DNA from: Polytrichum commune
Lineage: Eukaryota; Streptophyta; Polytrichopsida; Polytrichales; Polytrichaceae
Assembly (NCBI GenBank): GCA_950295325.1
Contig: OX485804.1
Location: forward strand, 25,236,001 to 25,296,000
DNA: 60,000 nucleotides
Direction of reading: 5' to 3'
Shown here: piece by piece, positions 11,542-23,289 of the stretch
Layout of the letters: the number at the start of each line of letters is the position of its first letter
How positions within the stretch are numbered: the first letter of the stretch is position 1
The notes under the pieces: model-generated
The model's input: the letters and a program-made list of their open reading frames with translations, nothing else
What the model was told of the DNA's origin: nothing
The model's database searches: none
Program-made: the position numbers and the translations under genes

Positions 11542-11630
11542 ATGTGCGCAGCAAGAAGACCGGATAGTGAAGGAGGCGTGGGAGGGACGGGGCCCATCTA
11601 AATGAAGATGTGATCTAGCATAGGGAGTGT
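11542..11630 (-). repeat. Right arm of the inverted pair starting at 9,698
   Basis: Read on the minus strand, this segment matches 9,698-9,790 (shared block 'cctccttca-tatccggtctt'). Confidence 0.5.
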
Positions 11631-11916
11631 CCCAGTGTGGGCACTTCCGACTCTAGGGACAATTTTGACCATTGGATCGGATAGGAAAGTTTATCATACG
11701 GCTAGCAGTTGTGATTTACAAAGATTTTCATATTGAGTGTTGTAATTGGAGCGTGATGCAAGAGTGTAAGAGGTTTATTGAAGATTTTTGGTCTCTTAAA
11801 GTGATCATGCATGCCTTATCAAATATGTGCATATTTTGAGCACATAGTCTACACTTATCGTATCACATATCATTTTGGTGTTTGTTCATGGTCATACTAA
11901 ACTAGACTTGCCATAT

Positions 11917-11985
11917 ACCACTCAAATATAGGTGTCCGATTAAGAAGAATGACCTTGTAAGCCTACACATCTTAAACAATGAAAT
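11917..11985 (+). repeat. Dispersed repeat family R2, copy 2
   Basis: It carries CCACTCAAATATAGGTGTCC followed by 'gattaagaagaatgacctt' and 'cctacacatctt', matching the other R2 copies. Confidence 0.6.
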
Positions 11986-13727
11986 GGGTTGCATTAGGTA
12001 TACTACTACAACAAACACCTCACAAGACTTCAACTTACATTGCTTGATCAAGGACTCACTATGTACATAATGAAGGATTGTAACTTATACAACTAAGGCT
12101 ACAAATTACAAGTTGTATAAACTTGTATAGATGTTTATAAGTATATGAGTCCATTTTCTAGCCTACCATTAGTATGTACAGTATACGACTTGTTTGATTC
12201 TATAAATTTGTTGTATATAAGGGGTTTTATTCATAGTCAACCATGCACGTCAATTAAGTTTCCAATGCAAAGTACATCCCCCAAGTAAAACATGACGATC
12301 TTGTATAAAGTTGCAGCAACATGTAACTCCAAATGGTATGCAACACCAATAGGACTAATTTAGTGTTGTTTAGCTCAAATTCATCAACTAAGCTCATGCA
12401 ATCATAAATATAGTCCCATACTTGTTTTTTTGAAAAAGAGGGACCAACCTTGGAACCAAGCTCCTTGAAATTAGACACTTATGAAGGCCAAAATTCTTTT
12501 ATCTTGACTTACCAAACTCCATTTTCAAACGTGTGTGGCATCCATTCATAGACCAAGAAAAATGTGAGTGTTGTTTTTATACGAGGCTTGTACAAAGAAT
12601 CACATGGTTCCTACAAAATTATGTTGGCACCTTAAGGGCTCAAAAGTTATTGCTCGAGGGTTTCAAACTCATGTTGGTACATTGATATACAAAGTTTAAG
12701 GATTGTTTTACCAACTTTTATGTTGAATAATCACATAGGATTAAAGTGAAATAACTTGCCAAAATTAGATTATCATCTAGGGACAACACCCACTACACAT
12801 GGTATGCAAGCAATTCGACTAGGTATGCTTTGTTTAAACGCTGCGGTCATTGAATGACTTTGATCCCCACTGAAACCTAGTTAAGTAGAGTGTGCCTGAT
12901 TAGGTTACTTATCTTAACCCCTAAGTGCCCAAGCCTTTCGGAATGCACTTTTCCTAAGAAATATGTGCATGGCTTTAATACAATCCCCAATGGAGGAATT
13001 TGTCTTTTATCCAAAATCTAACCGTATAGATGTTTAAAGAACTTGTTTATTAGTATGCATACCAATTTTGAGACCGAGATTGCATAAGAGTTGTGAGATA
13101 CAAACAGGAGAAATGTATACATTCTTTTTTTTGTATGCCGCCCCTCCCCACAATGTTGGTATGATTTGCTCATAAGTGTTTTTAGGAGTTTGAGGTGACA
13201 TGAACAACTCCAACATGTGAAAGAATACGAAAATGTGATTCCAAAGACCTTATGTATGCATATAGAGCTATCCCAATCATTTCGCAATCCTCCTTGCAAT
13301 TCTTGAAATGCATTTTCTTTATTTTAACACTTGACGATTTGATATTGCAAATTACTTCACATTGGTAATTGTGAATACTAATATTCAACGGTCAAAAATA
13401 CGGATTTTTTTTACTCTTTCCACTACGACACTTTTCAAAAGAAATGAATAATGAGAACTCTTTGGATGTCAAAAACAAGTACAATAGTCCAATTAGCTGA
13501 AACATTGAGGAAATAGTAAAGCACTTTCTCCACCCATTCCCTACATCACGGACACATATGCCTTTGCGACCCTCTCTAAAATTGAATATTTACTCTTTTT
13601 GGTCAAAAATGCCTCAATCCAAAAGTTGCCCTTCCATACTGCCCGCCAAAAAAATTTACGCGGTCAAAGGAATTTTACCTGCCCACACACAAACGAGCCG
13701 AAATTTTTGATCAACCATATATGGTTG

Positions 13728-13850
13728 CTCGGGCACTTAGGGGTTAACCAGACACCCATATTTGAGTTGTGTGTGGTTAGGTGTGGATCTAAGAACATGC
13801 ACTAAAAATACATGTCTTTAAAGCGATTGTGTCACATGCTCAAAATTTAA
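13728..13850 (-). repeat. Dispersed repeat family R2, copy 3
   Basis: It reads 'agacacccatatttgag' then 'ggttaggtgtggatctaag', the reverse complement of the R2 core, and closely resembles the copy at 55,508. Confidence 0.6.
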
Positions 13851-13879
13851 CTGTTCTAGGTTGAATACCTAGTGAGCAT

Positions 13880-14565
13880 TAAGGTACATGGTGCTAAAAC
13901 CAATACCTCACTTTAGCTTTGTTGGCGATTTGTCAAAAACAAAAACAACAAAAACAACAACAACACCTCACTCAAAACCAACACCTATAAATGCCTCTCA
14001 ATTGTCAACATTTCACTACCTTGAACTGTTACCCATGGTGTAGAAATGTTTGGGCCCACATAGTGACAGTTTAGGTGTCATGAGTGGCACCATCTTCTAG
14101 TAACCTTCACTACCTTCATGAAGGGTAGGTCACGCGCTCCACTCTATCTCGGGTTGGTATAAGGTGGGTTTAGGATGGCTTGTCAATGCCAATTCTTGCC
14201 ATTCTAGCCATTCTAGCCATGGTTGTAGCCGTTCTATTCACAAAGGTGAGGAGGTAGGCCCACAAAGCACAAAGGGGGTCGGTACCCATGCTGCAAGATG
14301 ACGGTTTTCCAAGTGAACCAGATGGGATCATGGAGGTGGCGATGTGGCTTTGTACACTGTAACTAGTTGGGCTTTGATTCACCTGGGGTCGAGTGCCCAA
14401 CTACGTTGTGTTGGTTTTAGGCAAAGAAGGTGGGGATACTCATCATATGCAAAATCGTCATACACAGGACGTATGGATTGGTTTAAGAGAGGTTGTGGTT
14501 ATGACTTTGAGTATTCACCAAATATTCAATAGAGGCTTGAAATAACTTTTCTTTCTTTATACCTA
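13880..14565 (+). repeat. Left member of a ~680-bp inverted repeat pair
   Basis: It matches 23,290-23,945 on the opposite strand over most of its length. Shared blocks include 'aaccaacacctataaatgcc', 'atctcgggttgg', 'ggtgggtttagg', 'gcacaaagggggt', 'gatgggatcatggaggtggc', 'caactacgttgtgttgg' and 'ttttctttctttatacctatg'. No conserved protein is encoded. It is probably a non-autonomous element family. Confidence 0.75.
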
Positions 14566-14853
14566 TGTGATCATTTGATAAGAATGCAAATCTTCACTTT
14601 GACATTGAATTAAAAACTCATATAAGCTCAAAATTTATGTGAATAACAATGACAACCTCCTTTTGTATTCCCTAAATCATCTCGCACTCATCACATGTTT
14701 AATGTCCTAGTTTGTTAAAAAAAGAAAAAGGAAAGAAGGTAATATATTCTTGCCGGTTTCCCAAGTTTGAGATCTTAAAATCAATGAAAATTTCCAATAT
14801 TATTAATATCGATTTAATTTTAAACGAGTGTCATATTCTATCCCTCTAAGTTA
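14566..14853. other. AT-rich spacer ending in the Harbinger target site
   Basis: No gene was seen. It ends with TTA at 14,851-14,853, the left target-site duplication of the Harbinger element. Confidence 0.5.
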
Positions 14854-17750
14854 GGGTCACTTCACACACAAGGCTGAAGGCCCCAAAAACAATTTATGGA
14901 TGAATAGTCTACATGGAGTCCTACATGGCATGTTGTGGAAATGGGTGCATGGTCTGCCAAAATTTGCTTTAGGTCCACCTCCAAGAGGTAGGCCTAACAC
15001 AAATTATGGCAGACCATGGCAATGAAACAATTGTCAATGGTTGTTAGGGTTATTTAAATGTTTGTTCCAACAATAATTTTTTCAGTACGTACTAGTTAAT
15101 AAAAGGCAGATGGCCATTTCTCCCAAATGCTTGGAACTCAAAGTTCTTGGAGTTTATTGTATATATGATTGAAGTAGACAAATTTTTTGATTGAATTTTT
15201 TTTGATAATTTTTTTTTTCTTCAATGGCAGGATTATTGCAAGATGAGAGTGGTTCCGAAACCCAACATTGGAGCCAAAAATCTCCCTAGATGTCGTGGAG
15301 TCAACCACAATTCGGATTGTACGGACCCTTATTAGGAAGTAAAAATTTAAATAATTTTTAGTTATTCAATAATAAAGATGTAGAAGTGATTAGAATTCAA
15401 ATGTCGCAAAATGTGGAGGTAGTAGAGATATGAGCAAGAGAACAATGGCGGAAGATATTACTAGGAAATAATGATGATATTGGCAAAAATAATAGAGGTA
15501 GGGCAATAGCTTTAAAATCAAAAGGAACACCAAAAAGAAGACAAAAAATAGATGAAAGATGAAGAAGAGGCCCGTATTAAATGACAACATTATGAGATCG
15601 AAACTCTCATAGCCATTCGCGATGAAATAGAAGAAAAAATTTGTAAAAGAAAAATCAATTATAAATTACTGTATTATATTCATTGAAATTTGTTTTAAAT
15701 GGTTTAATTAAATAAAAATGGAAAAAATTCATATTCAAATTGGGCCTCTTTGAAGGCCTTGGCCTAGTCCCCCCCCCCCTTTCCTCCATTGAGGACTTAG
15801 GTGTTTTATTGGGATTGGTAATCAATCTCGGGATTTTTTAGTTGTAGCCTACATTAAAGCTTGTGCAAACCACAACGTTCCTTCCCTTAAGTTGATAGAA
15901 TTTTTGGCATATAGTATTTGATCTTATTGTATCATATTTAGAAAATTTATTATACTATATTATGAAAAGTCATTGTATTGTACTCTGAAAATTCATTGTT
16001 ATTATATTTTGACATCTATTGGTTGTATGTAAACACGAATGAATGTTTAGATCAAATTACATGCTCGTATGGTATCCAATTTGCGCAAACTATAGTATGC
16101 AAACTATATAACAAAATTCACCTACAAGCGTTTAAAAAAATTAAGACAAAATGGAAGAATTTCTAAAAAAAAATGGTTAATAATTACTGAAAAATATGAA
16201 TGCTCATATGACAACCTTAATATATAAGTTGTGATTATTCACTAATATTATAATCTATCTATATATTGAAATTGCAGATTTGAATTTTTTATAGTTTAAT
16301 CTGCCACATATATTTGGCTATTGTTATATGCATTGTTGTAGCTTCCAACTATATATATATATATATATTCAATAAATTTTCAATATCTTTGTCAACATTG
16401 TCTGTTCCTCTTACATTATTTTTTATAATATTGATATTTCTAACCTCACTTATTGCTATTAATTCAACCCTTGTTTATTGTCATTTTTTCAATAATCTAT
16501 TATTTATGCGTCTAGTCAATTATCGCTCCACCAATTCTATTAATTTCATAACAAATTTTTCATTTTCAAGTACACATATTGTGTAGTACAATACATGTAG
16601 CAACTATATCAGTTATATGTCGTAATGGTATATCAACTATTTTCATAAGGATTATTCCCTTACCTTTGAAGATTCCGAAAGCACGTTCATCACACATACG
16701 AGTAAAACTTTGAATAAAATTTCAATTTGCTTTGTAATTTTCCAAATCTTCTGTACACCCTTTGAATAGGCTGTAAATCCATGGCTACATTGAATATGCG
16801 TAATTTCCAATTACGCATATTAAGCTTGTAAAGTAAGAATTTGCCTTTAATGTAATCTCTTCCAACATTTGTTAATTGAAACAATGTCCAATCGTGGTTA
16901 CTTCTTGTCTATCCAAATTCGTGATTCCAAAATACACGTTTTGTATCTACTATACCTTGCAATAAAACCGAATGAAATGATTTTTTACAATAATATTGAT
17001 TTTCTCCAATTATAGGTGCAAGGATCGGAATGTGAGATCCATCAATTGCTCCTATAATGCAAGGAATTCTATGGAGGACCTCAAACTCTTGGGCTAGAAG
17101 CCTAAATCGGGTTGGACTTGGAAATTGTACAAAAGTCCCTTGCAAATAAATACTTACCAATCTACGAAAATTTTGAGCTATTTATGAGATTGTACTTTCA
17201 ACCATCCCATATACATTTCTTACAATATATAAAGTATTTCCAATCCCAAGCCTTTGTAACGACATTACAATTATACTCTCCATTAAAATTGCCTCTCTCA
17301 TACGTGTATTTTTTCTCTAGAAATACAGACCTGACCTCTTACTAAGAAACTTGAATGTGTTGTGACATACACGAGTTCTTTGTTTAAACATTTTTTCCAT
17401 GAAAGAACCCAATAATAACCTATCGGTGAACCCTACATTTCTCTCAAATGCCCATACACTACGATCGTTCATCTTCATACCCTCAAAGCAAATGCTCAAG
17501 GTCAAGGCATTTCTCCATTCTCCGGTGAATGCCAATGCTTGCATATCAAGCACATGTTGCACAATCATGTGCGAACACCAATACAAAACCAATGCAACAA
17601 GAATCCTCCCTCTTCTCTCAAGATGATCCATCATGCTCTCGTTTCCTTCCTCACCGATGCAAAACTCGAAAAGAAAGTGAAAGAAAAAGAGGACGAAAAC
17701 ATGTAGCCAATGAGGTAGGCATGGCCCATGGCTCGTGTGTGAAGTGGCCC
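14854..17750 (-). mobile_element. PIF/Harbinger DNA transposon, 2,897 bp, with TTA target duplications
   Basis: The left end, GGGTCACTTCACACAC at 14,854, matches the reverse complement of the right end, GGGCCACTTCACACAC (17,735-17,750), in 15 of 16 positions. TTA flanks both ends (14,851-14,853 and 17,751-17,753), the target preference of PIF/Harbinger. The transposase relic lies at 16,566-17,634 on the minus strand, where this superfamily would carry it. A second, badly broken frame at about 15,220-15,560 (plus) may be the remains of the accessory Myb-like ORF, but no motif is clear. A TA microsatellite sits at 16,352-16,369 and a C11 run at 15,769-15,779. The element cannot be autonomous now because the transposase has stops and frameshifts. 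Confidence 0.85.
16566..17634 (-). pseudogene. PIF/Harbinger transposase (DDE_4 nuclease), disrupted
   Basis: The translation starts at MMDHLERRGRILVAL (ATG at 17,634) and runs through a helical N-terminal part (ERNVGFTDRLLLGSFMEK) to TRMREAILMESIIVMSLQRL. The first catalytic Asp lies in IIGAIDGSHIPI (about 17,060), followed by YYCKKSFHSVLLQGIVDTKR. The second Asp is in NHDWTLFQ (about 16,885). The Glu lies in ERAFGIFKGKG (about 16,685), followed by the family's closing CIVLHNMC near 16,580. Thus D, D and E are all recognisable. The frame is broken by a TAA near 17,180 and by frameshifts near 17,320, 16,910 and 16,690. Family and order are secure; it is a pseudogene. Confidence 0.85.
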
Positions 17751-17869
17751 TTATTAGAATGCGGATTTTCATTTGACAATGAATAAACAACATACACTGG
17801 CGCAGAGCTAAAAACATACATATGAGACATGCCAAGCAACATCTGGCGAGCGTTTTTGGCGCAAAATTG

Positions 17870-18052
17870 GTCAAAATCGCAACAATTCCAAGTCGAGCTG
17901 GATACATGTCGTGATCTTTCAGTGTTTTCTTGATTGATGCGAGGTATATTCCATATATTCCTCTCAAATGACCAGTGATTTGGTTGAAGTCTTGAACTTC
18001 ATCAACCTGTGATTATTTCTCAAACTCAAGCAGTTATTTCATCTGTAAGTAG
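17870..18052 (+). repeat. Dispersed repeat family R1, copy 2
   Basis: It contains 'gatctttcagtgttttcttgatt', 'gaggtatattccatatattcctct' and 'tctcaaactcaagcagtt' blocks, in the opposite orientation to copy 1. It begins about 120 bp outside the Harbinger right end. Confidence 0.6.
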
Positions 18053-18487
18053 TGGTGGCTTCTCCTCGCTCATTGCTGCTCTGCTTCCATTGTTCATTGT
18101 GAACACGGAACGCAGTTGATTCAAATGCCGACGTTTGAATTTGCAGTTTTGACTTTAAAGTGTCTTTCGTAGTCTTTACAACCTGGGACTCGTGGCTTGC
18201 CTCCCTGTAAAACATGGTCAAGCACTCAAAGGATATATCTGGGCATCTTTAAAGTATATCCTGAATCTGCATTTATGGAGCTCATCATCTTCCTAGTACC
18301 TACTATCTACACTGAAAAGTGTAAGGTAGACAACCCTCATTCGGTTCACTTTTCTTCACCAAACACCTAGTATGTTTGAGTGGTATGTGTCTTCGTGTGG
18401 CTCCACGAATGGATGTCAAAACGACATGTGTCGAACAAAGATTGGATAATGTGCTTGAAATAAGACTAGTGTCTGCACAAGTTTTTG

Positions 18488-18665
18488 GGCATAATCAATC
18501 GAAATCCTAGTGTTTCCTAGTCCAACCAGTTACATGTTGCAATCTTTCGGGTTTTCTTTATTGGTGTGAGGGATCTTCCACAGTTCCTTCTTAAAGAACA
18601 TGTGATTTTCTTGAACTTCAACTAGATATTTCCTCAAACTCAAGTAGTTCATTTGTAACTAGTGG
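18488..18665 (+). repeat. Dispersed repeat family R1, copy 3
   Basis: It has 'gggcataatcaatc', 'cctagtccaaccagttacat' and 'ctcaaactcaagtagttcat' blocks in the same order as copies 2 and 4. Its end is taken up in the tandem duplication at 18,624. Confidence 0.65.
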
Positions 18666-18858
18666 ATTGGTTCACCCTGTTCATTGAGTATGATGACTTT
18701 TCCAAGTTCAATAGTCATCATAGTATTGTGTGTGTGTGTGTGTGTGTGTTATAGATATTTCCTCAAACTCAAGTAGTTCATTTGTAACTAGCGGATTGGT
18801 TCACCATGTTCATTGAGTATGATGATTTTTCCAAGTTCACTAGTCATCACAGTATTGT

Positions 18859-18889
<31 letters not shown>

Positions 18890-18890
18890 G
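18624..18890. repeat. 129-bp tandem duplication with GT arrays and an 18-G run
   Basis: Copy 1 is 18,624-18,752 and copy 2 is 18,753-18,880. They differ at a handful of bases. Each copy ends in a (GT)n tract, and the second runs into 18 consecutive G (18,873-18,890). Confidence 0.85.
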
Positions 18891-19777
18891 AGCTAGAAAG
18901 GTCTCATTCTTCACTTTGATAACAAATAAGATATTCATGTGAGCTCTGAAAATTACGAGGAAAGTGAAAACCACCTCAATTTCACCAACCATCAAATACT
19001 AGTGGCATGTTCCATATACTAGGAAAAGTGAACTAGTTGGAAAAGAGAAAGAGAATAGAAGGGGAAAAAAAACTCATTTAAGACCCATCTACCTTAATTA
19101 CTTATTAGAGACTAAATAACTCCAAGGAATTTGCAAGCATTTTCAAAGCTAATCTGCATCATAAAGTGAATCATAGAAGGTGTTCATCTAAAATAACTAA
19201 TTTACTAAAACAAATTAATGTGCAATCACTCTATTTGTTTTCTTCTTTAAAATAGTGTACTAGATGATCTAACCATATTTAAAAGTGGAGGCATACATTC
19301 AAAAACATGATTTGTGATGTGCAATGATAATGGGGTCTTGAAGAAGAGTGGACATTGCCAGTGGTTGCAAATTCTAGGCATTCAATTTTCATTGGACAAA
19401 ATTCTATTGCAATCCATGGGTGTTTTCCATCCACATCATTATGCCACCCTCCTTGCATCTTTTACACCTAACAATGTGGGCTAAAAGTCATCGTGGGTAG
19501 ATTACACTTTGGTCCACTATACTCTATGCATGAGCTAAAAGTTAGGATTTAGATCTAAGATAACTCATTGATAACCAACGAAGAGTGAAGTTGGCATCAT
19601 TACACTCCATCACGGTGACGATTGCTGGATAAAACTATTGAATTTCTTCAACAAAGGTTTACTTGCGATCGATTTTCATGTTGTCGATGCAACCCATTCT
19701 TCCAATTTCATTAATGCGATCGAAGTATCGGAACGAGTTTATAAGTGTCTCCAGCAACGTATGGGGAGATTTTCAGG
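18891..19777. other. AT-rich intergenic DNA, no gene seen
   Basis: No recognisable protein, RNA gene or repeat boundary was found here. Confidence 0.4.
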
Positions 19778-19965
19778 CATAATCGGTCCAAACTCCTGGT
19801 GGTTTCCAAGTCCAACCACTCACGTGTTGTGGTATTTCAGTTTTTTCTTCTCTGATTTGAGGTATATTCTATACATTCCTCTAAAATGGTCGGTAACTTT
19901 CTCAAAAAGTTTTGAACTTCAACCAGTTACGTCTCAAACTCAACCGGTGTTTGTCTGTAACTACA
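19778..19965 (+). repeat. Dispersed repeat family R1, copy 4
   Basis: It has 'ggcataatcggtccaaactc', 'ggtatattctatacattcct' and 'gtctcaaactcaaccggt' blocks in family order. Confidence 0.65.
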
Positions 19966-20442
19966 AAAAATACGATATTTAGTGTTTGATACACTAAATA
20001 CGAACGCATACACTAAATATCAATAACCCTATGAAAATAAATAACGTTACATGTAAACTCAAGCACTAAATATCAACTATGGTAATATGTGGAAGTTACA
20101 TGTTTGAATTTAATGTTAGTAAAAATATGGAAAAAAAAAAAGACATAATAAAGAAGGTGGCAGTAGGGAAGGTAGCATCACATTTATGTCTAAAACTAAT
20201 TGTCAAAGAATTGAAAATTAGTTTTGAGCACAGTAAGGTGGTAACAACACTAAATATAATCAACACTACATATCATATTCTGTGTCGCATCAGTACTGTA
20301 GTTTCAAACATTTCATTTGAAGTGTACTATTTGAAGTGACCTCACGGTGGTGGTAAGGAGGTACACGACCCTCACTTAAGCCATAAATAGTCGATCCTAC
20401 TTTACTGCAATGAACAGGGAGAAGCTAAGCGACTGCTAGTTA
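19966..20442. other. AT-rich spacer between R1 copies
   Basis: No gene was seen. Several short 'cactaaatat' iterations lie at 19,978-20,075 and again at 20,247. Confidence 0.35.
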
Positions 20443-20608
20443 CAGATGAACCTGTTGCAGTTCAAGACTTTCAGGAACATATATGATTAATTTAGAAGAA
20501 TCTATAGAATATTCCTTCAATAATTAAAGGAAAAAAGCCCGAAAGATCACAACCTGTAACCCATTGAACTTGGAAGCATCACTAGCATTTTGACTGACTA
20601 AGTTATGC
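20443..20608 (-). repeat. Dispersed repeat family R1, copy 5
   Basis: It is inverted relative to copies 2-4. Blocks 'agttacagatgaac', 'gaatctatagaatattcc' and 'gatcacaacctgtaaccca' identify it. Confidence 0.65.
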
Positions 20609-20924
20609 CCAAAATCCTCCCCCGACATTGCTTCATGGGCCAAGAGCCGTGACCTTGTAATGGTGAGGACCCGTGACGCTCATCCAAAGGCCGTACCATG
20701 GGTGTTGGGAAGGCCGTTTTATGTAGTCACGGGCCCTCAAACCGAATGTGAAGTGAGAATGGACCCTGCTGCGGGACCATTGCATACTTTGTTGGCAGAA
20801 AAAAGAGGGGAGGGTTTGGTTTAATGTAACCATGTCTCAAACTCTATCAATTTGAGAGAAGTATTTGGTGGTGTTCGTCTGTCCTGGAATCTGTCACGCT
20901 GGGAAAATAACATGTTGAAACCTT

Positions 20925-21103
20925 ATCCAAAGTCCGCCATGTAGGACTCCATGTAGACTTTTCATCCATGAAGTCTTCTTTGGACCTTTGGGTCTTCACC
21001 TTCGTTTGTGAAGTGAACTTGGATGGTCTCCGCCCTTTCGACCAATGACAACTCTTAGATTGCAATGGTCACGGGCCTTCGGACTTGTGTGTGAAAGTGG
21101 CCC
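20925..21103 (-). mobile_element. Truncated Harbinger-type MITE end
   Basis: The right end, reverse-complemented, reads GGGCCACTTTCACACACAAG, which is the Harbinger terminal repeat. The internal 'catgtaggactccatgtagac' is the inverted counterpart of a block at about 14,905-14,930 in the Harbinger element and at about 22,095 in the MITE. The left end was not found, so this is a partial copy. Confidence 0.6.
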
Positions 21104-21157
21104 TCACTATTGTATTCAAATGTGTAAAGATCTTCTAAACTTACATGACCCGGTGGA

Positions 21158-21315
21158 GTTTGAGAAAATAACTCGTTGACGTCAAGACTTTCGGGGAAAA
21201 CCACGAATCTATGGAATATACCCTAAATTGAGAAAGAAAAAGGTGGAAGATCACAACATGTAAGCGGTTGGACTCGGAAGCACTGGGATCTTGACACGAA
21301 TTATGCCCAAAATTT
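21158..21315 (-). repeat. Dispersed repeat family R1, copy 6
   Basis: Blocks 'gtcaagactttcgggga', 'cgaatctatggaatatacc' and 'gatcacaacatgtaagcggt' are in the same order as copies 1 and 5. Confidence 0.65.
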
Positions 21316-21948
21316 TGTCTGGACACTGCCGAATTTAAGTGGGTGCCACTACAATAATGAGTGATTGACCCTACATGGACATGGCCCCTTACATCCTCTA
21401 CTTCCATGAATTGGTTTAAGGTATAATGCAATAATTTATTTCCAAAAGCCATGAAGAATGAGTTACCTAAGACTTCCATGTATCATACCGTAGGTTGATT
21501 TTTGTGTCACAAAAACAATTGTTGATAAAGAAAGGCCAATGTTCCAAGAAATCCAATGAAAGCACGATGACATTCAAAGAGGTCGAAGCGAAGATATTCT
21601 TTCTTTTTGAGTAATTAAATCGAAAAAATGTGCACATGTGCTTCTTGGCACTTGCATTAACAATAACTCATTCGTTGTCAAGGCATACTCACGCATTGCA
21701 TGGGTGGTTTCCTTGGTGATGTTATGCTTACTTGTAGGTAAGTGAGATTTGCTCTTCCCATAAGTAACCAATTCCCTTTGAATGATCACAGAAGTCCTCC
21801 CAATTTTTCTAAAAAATTGTAACTTATGATGATATATACAAATCGAGCACACAATCCAATCTCATTTTAACATTTGTTTTTTTTTTGGTGTCCATTATTA
21901 TCTACAAACCTTACAATTCATATCATAGTGTTGTTTTGAGTAGAATTA
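21316..21948. other. Intergenic DNA, no gene seen
   Basis: There are only short frames without motifs. It ends with TTA at 21,946-21,948, the target site of the next MITE. Confidence 0.4.
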
Positions 21949-22270
21949 GGGCCACTCACACAGAAGGTTGAAGGCTTGTGACTATTACATTCTAAGATCT
22001 CTCATTAGTTGAAAAGGTTGAGACCATCCAAGTTTCATCTCACATTAGAAGGCAAAGGCCCAAGGACCCAAAGAAATTATCATGGATAAAAAAAAGTCTA
22101 CATGGATTCCTACATGACAAGACTAAGGGTAATGTTTCATGGTTTGTTGAAATTTGTGTCAAGCCCACTTCCAAACGGCAGGATTGACGCAAATTCCAGC
22201 ATACCATATCAAAATCAACGGCCCTCACAATCACATGGTCAAAAATCTTGACTCGTGTGTGAAGTGGCCC
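21949..22270. mobile_element. 322-bp Harbinger-derived MITE with TTA duplications
   Basis: The left end is GGGCCACTCACACA and the right end, reverse-complemented, is GGGCCACTTCACACACGAG. TTA lies at 21,946-21,948 and 22,271-22,273. Internal similarity to 14,880-15,030 of the Harbinger element ('agtctacatggattcctacatg' against 'agtctacatggagtcctacatg') marks it as a deletion derivative of that family. There is no coding capacity. Confidence 0.8.
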
Positions 22271-22273
22271 TTA

Positions 22274-22773
22274 CGTGCCACAAAGACAAAGAGAATTGTT
22301 GTATATGAGCATACCATTCACCCATTCAACATTAAAAACTTTGTCGCTTAAGTATCACTCACAATTGTCTTATTTTCAGAGACATGGTCGAAGCACGTTC
22401 TTCAAAAGGATAAAATGGGTCAGCACTCAAAATTAAGACACAAAGGACTTCAGATCGACTAGGTCCAAGGAGTGCTTAAAATGGTTAAAATCAAAGGGGA
22501 GAAAAAGGGGGCTTCAAAATCCATGCCGAATTCCAATCATGTTGGTCAGTGATTCTCCTTTCGTATATCCTGTGTAGGAATCCCAAAAACAGCCTGGAAG
22601 AGCAAAGCCCTGTCAGTGAGTCTCTCTTTAATATTGAATAAAAGTTAAGTAACGTTACTTCGTCTCCAACATCTCACTTGACAATGATACACCAAATATG
22701 ACATTTGGTGTCACCAATTCTAATTGTCTGGCCTCACTTCCAAGTGTACCCCGCAATAGAAGGTAGAGGGTGC
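22274..22773. other. Intergenic DNA, no gene seen
   Basis: No feature was supported between the two MITEs. Confidence 0.4.
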
Positions 22774-23207
22774 TTAAGGTAGAAATACCATAACCCGTGA
22801 AAATAAGGTGATTCGCATTGAAGATCTGGTCTGACGATCATGAGATCATTTTCCAAGATAGGCGAGAAGGATTCATGAAGAATTAATGCAAGTTGTTTCA
22901 TATTTTTTTGTCATGTACAAAAACTGCTACAATTTTTCAAAGTGGAAAGTTGTCAGACCCCCTACTCGTTCACTAGATTCTCCCTACACCGAACACGGTA
23001 CTCCGCATTTCCATACAGAACATCGCCTAAGTCGGTTACCTCATGAGTACATTAACACTTGACTCCCATTGGCTACACTAAAGTATGCACGCATTGAAGT
23101 TGCCGCCAAGCCATGATTCGTTTTAGAGATGGCACTTCACCATTATGATGGCAGTCTAAATGCACAGCTAGAGGGTGGTTAACCGCTTATGGTATTTCTA
23201 CCTTAAA
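22774..23207. mobile_element. Candidate 434-bp MITE with TTAA-bounded ends
   Basis: TTAAGGTAGAAATACCATAA at 22,774-22,793 recurs as a perfect 20-bp inverted repeat at 23,188-23,207. If the outer TTAA is the target duplication, it would fit a piggyBac-type mover with a 16-bp terminal repeat. Alternatively the TTAA belongs to the repeat. No transposase is encoded. Confidence 0.5.
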
Positions 23208-23289
23208 CCAACACTTTAAGCTATTGCACATAGATATGGCTACATTACTGATATAAAAAGTATATATTCATATTAGCCTTTGTTCCAAA

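Larger units (their letters stand above)
11640..13879. other. AT-rich intergenic DNA, no gene seen
   Basis: R2 copies lie at 11,917-11,985 (plus) and 13,728-13,850 (minus). The rest has short unrelated frames only. Confidence 0.4.
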
